Positions 38,274-46,214 of a DNA stretch of 64,000 nucleotides are shown here, piece by piece. Each line of letters begins with the position of its first letter. The stretch's first letter is position 1. The notes under the pieces were generated by a model, which worked only from the letters and a program-made list of their open reading frames with translations, was not told the DNA's origin and did no database searches. The DNA comes from Polyangiaceae bacterium (GTDB taxonomy: Bacteria > Myxococcota_A > Polyangia > Polyangiales > Polyangiaceae). A program made the translations under genes and the position numbers. The stretch lies in NCBI GenBank assembly GCA_019637295.1, contig JAHBVX010000003.1:828653-892652 (forward strand), in the 5' to 3' direction.

Positions 38274-39566
38274 ATGGCCTTTCGCGCACCAGCGCTGCCC
38301 TGGCTGCTCGCCGCCAGCCTCGTTCCCGCTGCCGCCGCGGCCACGCCGGCGCGCGAGAGCCCCTACGACGTGGTCGAGCAGCTCGCGCGCGTGCTCGTGC
38401 TCATCGAGCACGACTACGTCGAGCCCGTCGACCGTCGCCGCCTCGGCGACGGTGCCATCAAGGGCATGGTCGCCGCGCTCGACCCGCACTCGGCCTATCT
38501 CCCTCCCGACGACTACGCCATCTTTCAGTCCGACACGGAGGGCCGGTTCGGAGGCATCGGCGTGGAGGTCGACTTCGCGGACGGGGCGGTGACGGTGATC
38601 GCTCCCATCGAGGGCTCACCCGCGGAGCGGGCCGGGGTCCGGCCTGGCGATCGCATCATCGCGATTGGCAACGTGCCGGTGCGGGGCAAGAGCTCCGACG
38701 AGTTGGTGCGCTCCATGCGCGGCGCTCCCGGCACCACCGTGCTCATCACGGTGCGTCGCGAGGGGGACGCCAAGCTGAAGTACTTCCGGCTGACGCGCGA
38801 GATCATCGAGGTCGCGAGCATCAGCGAGAAGCTGCTCGAACAGAACATTGGCTACATTCGCATCAAGCAGTTCCAGAGCGGTACACACACGGAGCTACTC
38901 GACGCCATCGCGCGCTTGCGCAAGGCGAGCGGGGGACCGCTCGCGGGGGTGTTGCTGGACATGCGGAACAACCCGGGCGGCTTGGTGTCGGAGGCCACCG
39001 CGGTTGCGGACGAGATGCTCGATCGGGGCGTGCTGTTCACGACGCGACATCGCGACCGCGTCGTGGACACGGTCAGCGCATCCCGTGGCGGGGCCCTCCG
39101 TCGGGGCCCGCTGGTGGTACTCGTCAACGAGTACAGCGCCAGCGCAGCCGAGCTCGTCGCCGGGGCGCTGCAGGACCATCGCCGCGCCACCATCGTGGGC
39201 ACGAAGACGTTCGGCAAGGGTTCGGTCCAGTCGATCCTGGATCTGCCCGGGGGCGCGGGGCTCCGGCTGACCTCCATGCGCTACTACACCCCCAGCGGCC
39301 GAGCCATCCAAGCCCACGGCGTGGACCCGGATGTCCGCGTCGAGGCTGGCGTGCTGCCGGATCGCTCGTTCGGCGTGATCCGCGAGGCAGATCTGGACAA
39401 CCACCTCCCCGCCGAGAGCAGCTCGACGGACCCGTCCACATCGACGGAAGAGAGCTCGACCCACCTGGGCGTCGCTCGCGACGTACCCAAAGACCCGACG
39501 GGTGGCTCCGACGTCGCACTGAGCGTGGCCTTCCAGATCGCCACCGGGGTGCTCCTGCGCCGCTGA
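38274..39566 (+). CDS. Carboxyl-terminal processing protease, S41 family
   Basis: The 430-residue periplasmic protease has a signal peptide (cut near AAAAATPA), a helical cap, a PDZ domain (about 85-165, GIGVEVDFADGAVTVIAPIE and RAGVRPGDRII) and the S41 catalytic domain. The Ser-Lys dyad is Ser290 (YSASAAELVAG) and Lys315 (TKTFGKGSVQS). The C-terminal 60 residues are a Ser/Thr-rich spacer and a tail. These proteases trim C-termini of exported proteins or cleave peptidoglycan endopeptidases. It is divergent from the TIGR04563 gene. Confidence 0.92.
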   Translation: MAFRAPALPWLLAASLVPAAAAATPARESPYDVVEQLARVLVLIEHDYVEPVDRRRLGDGAIKGMVAALDPHSAYLPPDDYAIFQSDTEGRFGGIGVEVDFADGAVTVIAPIEGSPAERAGVRPGDRIIAIGNVPVRGKSSDELVRSMRGAPGTTVLITVRREGDAKLKYFRLTREIIEVASISEKLLEQNIGYIRIKQFQSGTHTELLDAIARLRKASGGPLAGVLLDMRNNPGGLVSEATAVADEMLDRGVLFTTRHRDRVVDTVSASRGGALRRGPLVVLVNEYSASAAELVAGALQDHRRATIVGTKTFGKGSVQSILDLPGGAGLRLTSMRYYTPSGRAIQAHGVDPDVRVEAGVLPDRSFGVIREADLDNHLPAESSSTDPSTSTEESSTHLGVARDVPKDPTGGSDVALSVAFQIATGVLLRR

Positions 39567-39571
39567 CGCTG

Positions 39572-39598
39572 GCATGCGCGCGCGGCGCCGCGCCATGC
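39572..39598. terminator. Strong GC hairpin between convergent genes
   Basis: GCATG...CATGC arms (39572-39576, 39594-39598) enclose the self-complementary GCGCGGC-GCCGCGC (39580-39593). It lies in the 44-base gap between the S41 protease and the TPR/PEGA-like gene. No U-tract follows, so intrinsic termination is inferred from strength and place. Confidence 0.5.
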
Positions 39599-39610
39599 AG
39601 ACCGTAACGC

Positions 39611-40558
39611 TCAGAAACGGCCAGCGAGCTCGACCGCCGCGCCACCGCGTGCGGGAGCGACGACGACGGCGCTGTGCGAGCTGTCGCCGCTGCCGCCGAA
39701 GAACAAGAGCGCCAGGCCGGTTCCGAGCCCGAGCCCGCCGACCACGAGGCCCACGTTGGCGATGGTGTCGAGCCGGCGTCCGCCGTCGATGGCGTCGCGC
39801 TCCGACTCGGGGCACGCCCCGCCGCACTTGTCCCTCAGCTCGTCGAACCGCTGGCTGGCCAGCGTACCGGCGACGCCGAAGGTGACTACTCCTGCGGCGC
39901 CGACTCCGAGCGCGACGTACGCCCAGGTGCGGTCGGGTCCGCGGCTGCTCGGCTGCGCGTCGCGCTCGGGGGGTGGCGCCGGGCGCGCGCCTCGAGTGGG
40001 ATCGAGGACGATGGCCACGCTCTGCAGCGCGCCCTCGGTCAGCTCGAAGTCGCGCTCGAAGGGCCGCCGGCCGGGCGCCTCCGCGCGGACCCGGAGCCGA
40101 CCGCGGGCAACGGCGTGGGGCTCGCCGAAGCGTGGCGCGGCTAGCTCGACGTCGTCGAGCCACACGACCAGGCCGTCGGGCGGGTCCGCCGCGGCGATCA
40201 CGATGCGCGCGACCTTCGATTCGAGCGCGACCCGCTCCGCTGCCGCGGCGCTGCGAGTATCGGCGTAGCGTTCGTCTGCGGCACTGCGGATGGCCTCGGA
40301 GTACGCGTTGTAGGCCGCGGGCAGCTGACTGGTGTCCCGCAGACAGCGGGCGACGTAGAGCTGGGCGTTCGGGCTGCTCGTGCCCTCGACCAGGCGGCGC
40401 AGCTTGGGCAGCGCTTCGGCGCAGCGCTTGGCCTGGTACAAGGTCTGCGCGGCCTTGAACTCGCGGCTCGCCTCCTCCGCGTTCATGGGCTGCCCGACCG
40501 CTCGGGGAGCGAGCGCCATGCACAGTCCAACGAGCAGCAGCCAACGCGCGACGCGCAT
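39611..40558 (-). CDS. Exported TPR/PEGA-like protein with C-terminal membrane helices
   Basis: The 315-residue protein has a signal peptide (WLLLVGLCMALAPRAVG), a tetratricopeptide-like region (about 25-115: AAQTLYQAKRCAEALPKLRR, then CLRDTSQLPAAYNAYSEAIR), a PEGA-like beta domain (about 118-190: DPPDGLVVWLDDVELAAPRF) and two membrane helices near 220-240 and 270-292. This family is typically next to Ser/Thr kinases in Polyangiales, as here: its -10 hexamer lies inside the end of the upstream kinase gene. It may be an envelope partner or target of that kinase. Confidence 0.78.
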   Translation of the reverse strand: MRVARWLLLVGLCMALAPRAVGQPMNAEEASREFKAAQTLYQAKRCAEALPKLRRLVEGTSSPNAQLYVARCLRDTSQLPAAYNAYSEAIRSAADERYADTRSAAAAERVALESKVARIVIAAADPPDGLVVWLDDVELAAPRFGEPHAVARGRLRVRAEAPGRRPFERDFELTEGALQSVAIVLDPTRGARPAPPPERDAQPSSRGPDRTWAYVALGVGAAGVVTFGVAGTLASQRFDELRDKCGGACPESERDAIDGGRRLDTIANVGLVVGGLGLGTGLALLFFGGSGDSSHSAVVVAPARGGAAVELAGRF

Positions 40559-40564
40559 CGAGCC

Positions 40565-40570
40565 CCTATA
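40565..40570 (-). promoter_or_regulatory. -10-like hexamer of the TPR/PEGA gene, leaderless geometry
   Basis: TATAGG on the minus strand is followed by six bases and ATG 40558. It overlaps the last codons of the kinase gene. Confidence 0.4.
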
Positions 40571-42074
40571 GCCGATCGGGCTGGTACTCTCCACCCGGCT
40601 TGGGCTTGGCGGCGGGCGCAGTGGGCGGCGTGGCGGCGGGAGGGGGGCGAACCGCAGCAGGCGCGCGAGGCGCGGTGGACTTGGGCGCGGGCGTAGGCTG
40701 AGCCACGGGCGCGGCTGCGGCGTCCTCGGGCGGCTCGGCCTCGACGACCTCGGGACTCGGGCTGGCAGCGAGCGGCAGACCAGCGGCCGCCGGCTCCGGC
40801 TGCGGCAGACCGGTCGGCGCGGGCTCCTGCGGATGCGCCGCGGGAGCAGCGGCCGGCTCCGGCTCTGCGCGTCGGCCCACGATGGCCACCACGACGACCA
40901 AGACGAGCACGACGGCACCGATCACGCCGCCCACGGCGGCGCCAACCCCCGCCGCTCGGCGCGGAGAGGTCATCGCAGAGACGGCACCCGCGGCCGTAGC
41001 GCCGCTGCCGTGCACCGGCAATGGCGCCGGCTCGGCCGCGACGTCACGCGCGGGACTGCGAGAGGACGAGTCGGGGACCGCGCCCAGGGGCGGCAGCGCG
41101 TCGAGACGCGGCGCCTCGCCCGCGCCCGCGAGCGGCAAGGGCAGAGGCAACAGGCCCGCCTGCTCCAGCGTCTGCGTGACGAACCGCCCCACGGCGCGCG
41201 GCGTGGCGATGGGGACGCCGGACAGCTCAGCCGCGCGCTCGAGGGCGTCAGCGAACTCCGCGGCGTTGGAGAAGCGGTCGTCGACCGCCGGGGACAGCGC
41301 CTGCATGCAGACCGCGTCGAGCTCGCTCGGCACGTCAGCCACGACCGCCGACGGCGGTTGCGTGACGCCGGTGAGCACCATCGCGACCAACGCGCCATCG
41401 CTCGGCGCCTTGAACAGGCGCCGCCCCGCGAGCAGCTCCCAGAGCACGACGCCCATCGCGTACACGTCGCTGCGCGAATCGAGCTCCTCGGCCCGCAACT
41501 GCTCCGGCGACATGTACGGCACTTTGCCCTTCACCTGCGAGCCCCGCGTACTCGAGATGCGTGCTTCGGCGCGGGCCACGCCGAAGTCCGTGATGCGGCT
41601 GACGCCGTCCACGCCAACGAGGATGTTCTGTGGCGACACGTCCCGATGGACCAACCCGATGGGACGACCGTCGGCGCCCCGCAGTCCGTGAGCGGCGTGA
41701 AGCCCGGCGAGCGCGTCCAGCACGACCCGAAGCAGCACCGGCGTCGGCATGCGCTGCCCGAAGTGCCGCATCACCTTCTCGAGCACGTGTGCCGAGTGGC
41801 CCTCCACGTACTCCATCACCAGGAACAGCCCGTCGCTCCCCTGCTCGATGTCCAAGGTGGCGACGACGTTGGGATGGCGGATGCCTGCGGCCAGCCGGGC
41901 CTCGTCCAGGAACATGACGACGAACTCCGGATCGCTCGCGATGTGCGGGTGCATCTTCTTCACCGCCACGAGGCGCTGAAAGCCACCCGCACCGAGCACC
42001 CGCCCGAGGTAGACCGTGGCCATCCCACCCGAGGCGATGGGTCGAAGTAGCTCGTAGCGCCCTAGCCGCTGCAC
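40566..42074 (-). CDS. Ser/Thr protein kinase with C-terminal transmembrane helix
   Basis: The 502-residue protein has a kinase domain (about 6-285) with the glycine loop ASGGMATV, Lys39 in VAVKKM, HRDVSPQN at 143-150, DFG at 163-165 and KVPYMSPEQ. A Pro/Ala linker follows, then one transmembrane helix (about 376-400) and a 100-residue Pro/Ala/Glu tail outside. HRDVSPQN instead of HRDLKPxN is the form usual in this myxobacterial kinase group. The topology is PknB-like, but there is no PASTA domain or other recognisable external sensor. GTG 42074 is supported by a TACGAT hexamer eight bases upstream. Confidence 0.9.
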   Translation of the reverse strand: MQRLGRYELLRPIASGGMATVYLGRVLGAGGFQRLVAVKKMHPHIASDPEFVVMFLDEARLAAGIRHPNVVATLDIEQGSDGLFLVMEYVEGHSAHVLEKVMRHFGQRMPTPVLLRVVLDALAGLHAAHGLRGADGRPIGLVHRDVSPQNILVGVDGVSRITDFGVARAEARISSTRGSQVKGKVPYMSPEQLRAEELDSRSDVYAMGVVLWELLAGRRLFKAPSDGALVAMVLTGVTQPPSAVVADVPSELDAVCMQALSPAVDDRFSNAAEFADALERAAELSGVPIATPRAVGRFVTQTLEQAGLLPLPLPLAGAGEAPRLDALPPLGAVPDSSSRSPARDVAAEPAPLPVHGSGATAAGAVSAMTSPRRAAGVGAAVGGVIGAVVLVLVVVVAIVGRRAEPEPAAAPAAHPQEPAPTGLPQPEPAAAGLPLAASPSPEVVEAEPPEDAAAAPVAQPTPAPKSTAPRAPAAVRPPPAATPPTAPAAKPKPGGEYQPDRL

Positions 42075-42082
42075 TACGACGG

Positions 42083-42088
42083 ATCGTA
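42083..42088 (-). promoter_or_regulatory. -10 hexamer of the transmembrane kinase gene, leaderless geometry
   Basis: GTG-TACGAT on the minus strand is followed by eight bases and GTG 42074. Confidence 0.45.
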
Positions 42089-42142
42089 CACGCCTCGGTC
42101 GGGCGGGGCCAGTGGCCTGTCGGCAGACTCCGACTACGCCTG

Positions 42143-45100
42143 CTAGTGGCGGGTCCGACGCCCGAACGGCGCGGGCTCGAGCAACTGCAGCATGCGCTCG
42201 GGCGCGCGGACGCCGCGCGCGGCGAGCTTGGCCAGCGCGTCGGCGCACAGCGCGTCGCCGCGGAGGCGTCCAAGCAACTCGCCGCGGCGGTATCGAGCCC
42301 CGAGGGCGTAGGGCACCATGCCCCCGGCGAGCAGGCTCGCCTCGGCTCGCTCGAGACGCGCGGTCGCGCGCTCGGTGTTGCCCTCGTCCGCGTCGAGGGC
42401 GGCGCGCGCGAGGTGACCGAATCCGGCAGCCCACGGCACGTTCGCCCGCTCGATGTCCCGAGCCGCCCCGAGCAACGCCCGCCGGGCTGCCAGCCGGGCG
42501 GCAGCCGAGTGCAGCATGGCCCGCGCCACGCGCGCGCGCAGGTGCAGCGCAACCATCCGCGCGGCTTGGATGCGGAGCTGCAGCGAGCGACGGACCTCGG
42601 GCCAGCGCTCCTCGAGCAGCGTCCACGCCTGCGCTGCCTCTCCGCGGTACGCGGCGATCTCGACCTCGGCGACCAACCGGTACCATTGCTGGTGCGGTGT
42701 GTTGACCCCCCAGCGCTGCATGGCGCCGACTACCGCCGCGCGCGCCGCCTCCGGCTCGTCACCCGTGAGCTGAGCCAGGTAGCCGCCCCACGCCGTCAGG
42801 CGCGTGACGGCGAACCAGTCGCCGCGCTCCTCGGCGTACGCCAAGGCGTGCGGCAAGCGCCTCACGAGTTCGGGCCACTCCCCCGTGTAGTACAGGGAGC
42901 GCAGGCCGTAGCTCTGCGCGTTGTGGCGCTCGAACTGCGTGCCCGACGTGCGCTCCAGCTGAGCGGCTGCGTGATCCACGATGCGCGCCGTCTCGGCCCA
43001 ACGCCCCTGGTGGAAGGCCGCGATGCCGCCAGCCAACGTCACCCGCGCGATGCCTTCCGGCTCAGCGAGGCGCTCGGCGAGTAGCCGCGCCCGCTCGAGG
43101 ATGGCGTCGGTTCGCGCGGCGGAGTCCACGCCCGCCGTCGACGCGAACGCCACCTCCATGCACAGCGCGCGCACCACTCGCGTCGGCTCGCCCAGCGCGA
43201 GGGCGCGCCGCAGGTACTCCGCTTGAAAGGACGCCGCGCGCACGGTATCGACCACTCCGAGCCCGAGGGCAACGCTGTAGCAGGCGTCGGCAGCGAGGCG
43301 CTCGGCTGGGTCGAGGGACTCCTCGCTCCGCTGCACGAAGTCGAGCCCACGCAGTCGTACCGCGATGCGTCGAGCGACCAGGCCCGCGAGCGCGCCGCCG
43401 GGGGTGGCGGGCAGACGCGAGCCAACGCCCGCGAGCACCTCCTCGATCACGGCGAGGCCGCGCTCCATCCTGCCCGCGTTGAGGAACAGCTCCGCCGCGC
43501 GCCGTCGCCGCTCGAGCGCGATGTGCGCGCTGGCGCCGTCCGCCGCGCGCAAGAACTCCTCCGCTGCCTGCGCGCCGTGGCCCAGGTTGGCGAGGGCCTC
43601 GGCCAGCCCCACCCGCAGCTCCCGCTCTGCGCCGAGCGAGTGACCCGAGAGCGCCAGCGTGTCTCGAAACAACCGAGCGGCGCGATCGAACGCCAGCCCG
43701 TCGAGGGCGGCCCTGGCCGCGCGCGACCATGGGGCGATGGCGCGTTCGGGCTGCCCCGCTCGACAGAAGTGCAGCCCGAGGGCCTCCGGATCGCCCCACT
43801 CGGCGCGCTCGAGCGCGGTCGCGAGGGCGAGGTGGACGACGCGCGCGCGCGCGTCGCTCACCGCCGCGCTCACCACTTCCCGGATCCGGTCGTGATACAC
43901 CTCGAGCTGCCGGCCCGTCGCGGTCGTGCGTACCCGGACCAAGCGCGTGCGTTCGAGCTCGGCGAGCGCGCGAGCGTCGCCCTCAGGTAGCTCCGCCGCC
44001 GCGCGCGCCACCGCCCGCGGCAGGGGGTAGCCCGCGATCGCCAGCGTATCGAGCAGCCGACGGGCTGACTCGTCGAGCTCGCCGGCGCGAGCCAGCAGCA
44101 GCTCGTCCAGACGGGCGGCGTTGAGCATTCGCTCACTGACCGGCGCTCTCCCGACGGAGCGCCCGAGCTCCCCGAGCAAGAACGGACTCCCCCCCGACTC
44201 GCTCACCAAGGCTGCCACCTGCGCCCGATGCACGCCGGGCAGCGTCTCCGCCAGCCGACGCGCGCTCGCCTCGTCGAGCACCGGCAGCTCGAGGGTCGCC
44301 ACGGCTCCGCCGCGAGCGTGGCTGAGGAAGGCCTGAACCAGCACCGAGTCTTCCTCCTCGCTACGATAGGTGCCGACCATGCGCAGGTTCGGGATGGGCA
44401 TGCGGGCGAGCAGCGCTTCGGCGAGCGCAGCGCTGTCCGCATCCCCCCAATGCAGGTCGTCGATGAAGATCAGGAGCGGCCGCTCCAGCGCCAGGCGCTC
44501 GAGCAGGGTCGCGAGCACCGCGAAGGCTCGTCGCCTCAGCTCCGAAGGGTCGCCCAACAGCGCCTCGCCCCCGAGGCCCGGCAGCGAGCGCAGCACGGGG
44601 AACAGCGTCGCCAAGGAGGCGCCGTGCTCGGGCACCAACTCGCGGGTGCGGTACAGACTCGCGCCATGGAGCAAGCGCGCGAGCTGATCGACGAGCGGGT
44701 CGAACGCCTTGAAGGGCACCGACTCTTGAGCGTGACAGTGTGCCGTCAACACTAGCGCGCCCGCCCCCGCAACCGACAGCGCCTGGCCAACGAGCCTACT
44801 CTTACCCATGCCCGACGGGCCGCGCACCAGCACGACCGGGGTCTCGACGCGACCCGAGAGCACGTCGAGCAGAGTCCTGAGCTCGTCGCGGCGGCCCACG
44901 AAGGGCAGCTCGGGCGACGGCAAGGGCACGGTCTGTCCGAGCGCGGCGAGCAGCGCCACTCCCGCTAGCCGCTGCTCGGGATCCGGGTTCAGCAGCGTGA
45001 GGCACAGCTCGGCGAGATCGTCCGGGACCTCGCGCGCGACCGAGCGCGGGTCCGGCGCACCCGCGAGCTTCGCCTCCAGCAGCGCCTGCGGCTCACCGAC

Positions 45101-45814
45101 GTGTGGCACGCGACCGGTCAGCGCCTCGAACAACATCACGCCCACCGCGTACCAATCCTGAGCCGGAGCCCCAGGCGCGCCAGTCAGCGCCTCGGGCGCC
45201 ATGTACATCGGCGTGCCCACGACGAAGTCGCCGTCATCGTCGCGGCCCAGCTCGGTCACCAGCCCGAAGTCCAGGATCTTGACGGCTCCCTCGGGCGTGA
45301 CGAGCACGTTGTTGGGCTTGATGTCACGATGCAGTTTGCCCGCCTCGTGCAGGTGCATCAGGCCGCGCGCCACCTGCGCGATCGCCGAGCGCACGCGCTC
45401 GGTGTCCCCCGGATGCACCGGCGAGGCCTCGTTGGGCGCGCCCGTCGACGCATCGCCGAGCGTCATTGCGAACGCCTCTGCCTCCGGCAGCGCGCTCGCC
45501 ACGAGCGTCTCGGCCGAGCTGTGATCGAGTCGCGAGGGGCCGCGCACCCACTCCGACAACTCCACGCCGTCGATCCGCTCCATGGTGAAGAACCACTCGC
45601 CGCCTTCGCTCTCGAGCTCGTACAGGCGCACCAGGTTCTCGTGGGTGACATCCGCGAGCGCGCGAAACTCCTGCTTGAACTGGTACAGTGAGCGTGGCGC
45701 GACGCGATGCAGTTGCTTGAGCGCCACCACGGTGCCGCTCTCGCGGTCGAAGGCCTCGAACACGACCCCAAAGCCCCCTTTGCCGAGCGGTCGCAAGAGC
45801 TCGAAGCGCTGCAC
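42143..45814 (-). CDS. Kinase-AAA-TPR signalling protein (1223 residues)
   Basis: Residues 1-290 are a Ser/Thr kinase (GKGGFGVV, Lys33, HRDIKPNN 162-169, DFG 182-184, GTPMYMAPE). Residues 303-640 are an AAA/STAND-type ATPase with Walker A GPSGMGKS (332-339) and Walker B LLIFIDDLHWGDAD. The C-terminal 550 residues are helical TPR-like repeats. This is the PknK/'serine-threonine kinase-like protein' architecture, in which the ATPase-TPR half senses or assembles partners and the kinase is the output. There is no membrane segment. The activation-loop side has a 40-residue acidic insert (about 98-138) before the C-lobe. GTG 45814 has TATCCT six bases upstream. Confidence 0.9.
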   Translation of the reverse strand: MQRFELLRPLGKGGFGVVFEAFDRESGTVVALKQLHRVAPRSLYQFKQEFRALADVTHENLVRLYELESEGGEWFFTMERIDGVELSEWVRGPSRLDHSSAETLVASALPEAEAFAMTLGDASTGAPNEASPVHPGDTERVRSAIAQVARGLMHLHEAGKLHRDIKPNNVLVTPEGAVKILDFGLVTELGRDDDGDFVVGTPMYMAPEALTGAPGAPAQDWYAVGVMLFEALTGRVPHVGEPQALLEAKLAGAPDPRSVAREVPDDLAELCLTLLNPDPEQRLAGVALLAALGQTVPLPSPELPFVGRRDELRTLLDVLSGRVETPVVLVRGPSGMGKSRLVGQALSVAGAGALVLTAHCHAQESVPFKAFDPLVDQLARLLHGASLYRTRELVPEHGASLATLFPVLRSLPGLGGEALLGDPSELRRRAFAVLATLLERLALERPLLIFIDDLHWGDADSAALAEALLARMPIPNLRMVGTYRSEEEDSVLVQAFLSHARGGAVATLELPVLDEASARRLAETLPGVHRAQVAALVSESGGSPFLLGELGRSVGRAPVSERMLNAARLDELLLARAGELDESARRLLDTLAIAGYPLPRAVARAAAELPEGDARALAELERTRLVRVRTTATGRQLEVYHDRIREVVSAAVSDARARVVHLALATALERAEWGDPEALGLHFCRAGQPERAIAPWSRAARAALDGLAFDRAARLFRDTLALSGHSLGAERELRVGLAEALANLGHGAQAAEEFLRAADGASAHIALERRRRAAELFLNAGRMERGLAVIEEVLAGVGSRLPATPGGALAGLVARRIAVRLRGLDFVQRSEESLDPAERLAADACYSVALGLGVVDTVRAASFQAEYLRRALALGEPTRVVRALCMEVAFASTAGVDSAARTDAILERARLLAERLAEPEGIARVTLAGGIAAFHQGRWAETARIVDHAAAQLERTSGTQFERHNAQSYGLRSLYYTGEWPELVRRLPHALAYAEERGDWFAVTRLTAWGGYLAQLTGDEPEAARAAVVGAMQRWGVNTPHQQWYRLVAEVEIAAYRGEAAQAWTLLEERWPEVRRSLQLRIQAARMVALHLRARVARAMLHSAAARLAARRALLGAARDIERANVPWAAGFGHLARAALDADEGNTERATARLERAEASLLAGGMVPYALGARYRRGELLGRLRGDALCADALAKLAARGVRAPERMLQLLEPAPFGRRTRH

Positions 45815-45820
45815 GCGCCG

Positions 45821-45826
45821 AGGATA
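45821..45826 (-). promoter_or_regulatory. -10 hexamer of the kinase-AAA-TPR gene, leaderless geometry
   Basis: TATCCT on the minus strand is followed by six bases (CGGCGC) and GTG 45814. Confidence 0.5.
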
Positions 45827-45958
45827 GTCAAATTCCGACGGCCCGCGGCCCCAGCCTTCGTTTTGTCCCTGACGACGCGGGAACGGGCTTCTTTCGCCCG
45901 GCGTCTGTCGCTATGCTCGAGCCGCGCGAGCAGCGCAGCACCCAATCCGGAGGCACCA

Positions 45959-46153
45959 GTGTCAGATTATAGCTGTGAGAAGTGCGGCATGAGCGTCAAG
46001 GGGATGACCTGTGGCAAGTGTGGCTCGGCGCTGGTACACGACACCCTCACCAAGCCCGACGGGTCCACGGTTCACATCGCGAAGTGTCCGAACGGTTGCG
46101 GCAAGATCAAGTCGCCGATGTGCTGCGGCCAAGACATGAGCTGCGCCGTGTGA
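45959..46153 (+). CDS. Small Cys-rich metal-binding protein
   Basis: The 64-residue protein has CEKC and CGKC knuckles, then KCPNGCGK and MCCGQDM, giving ten Cys in 64 residues. The first half is a zinc-ribbon layout, and the conserved-looking VHIAKCPNGCGKIKSPMCCG occurs in small bacterial proteins of unknown role. GTG 45959 has CGGAGG seven bases upstream, and a TATGCT hexamer at 45912-45917 gives a leader of about 40 bases. It is therefore a conventionally led gene, unlike several neighbours. Confidence 0.68.
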   Translation: MSDYSCEKCGMSVKGMTCGKCGSALVHDTLTKPDGSTVHIAKCPNGCGKIKSPMCCGQDMSCAV

Positions 46154-46214
46154 GGGCGGGCGAGCCCTTGCCGACGGACCGGCCCGACTCGACCTCCAGA
46201 ACGGGACTCGCTCG

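Noticed and set aside
45827..45831. TTGAC next to TATCCT upstream of the 1223-residue kinase, as a -35 element.
   Set aside because: It directly abuts the -10 hexamer, so the spacing is wrong for sigma-70.
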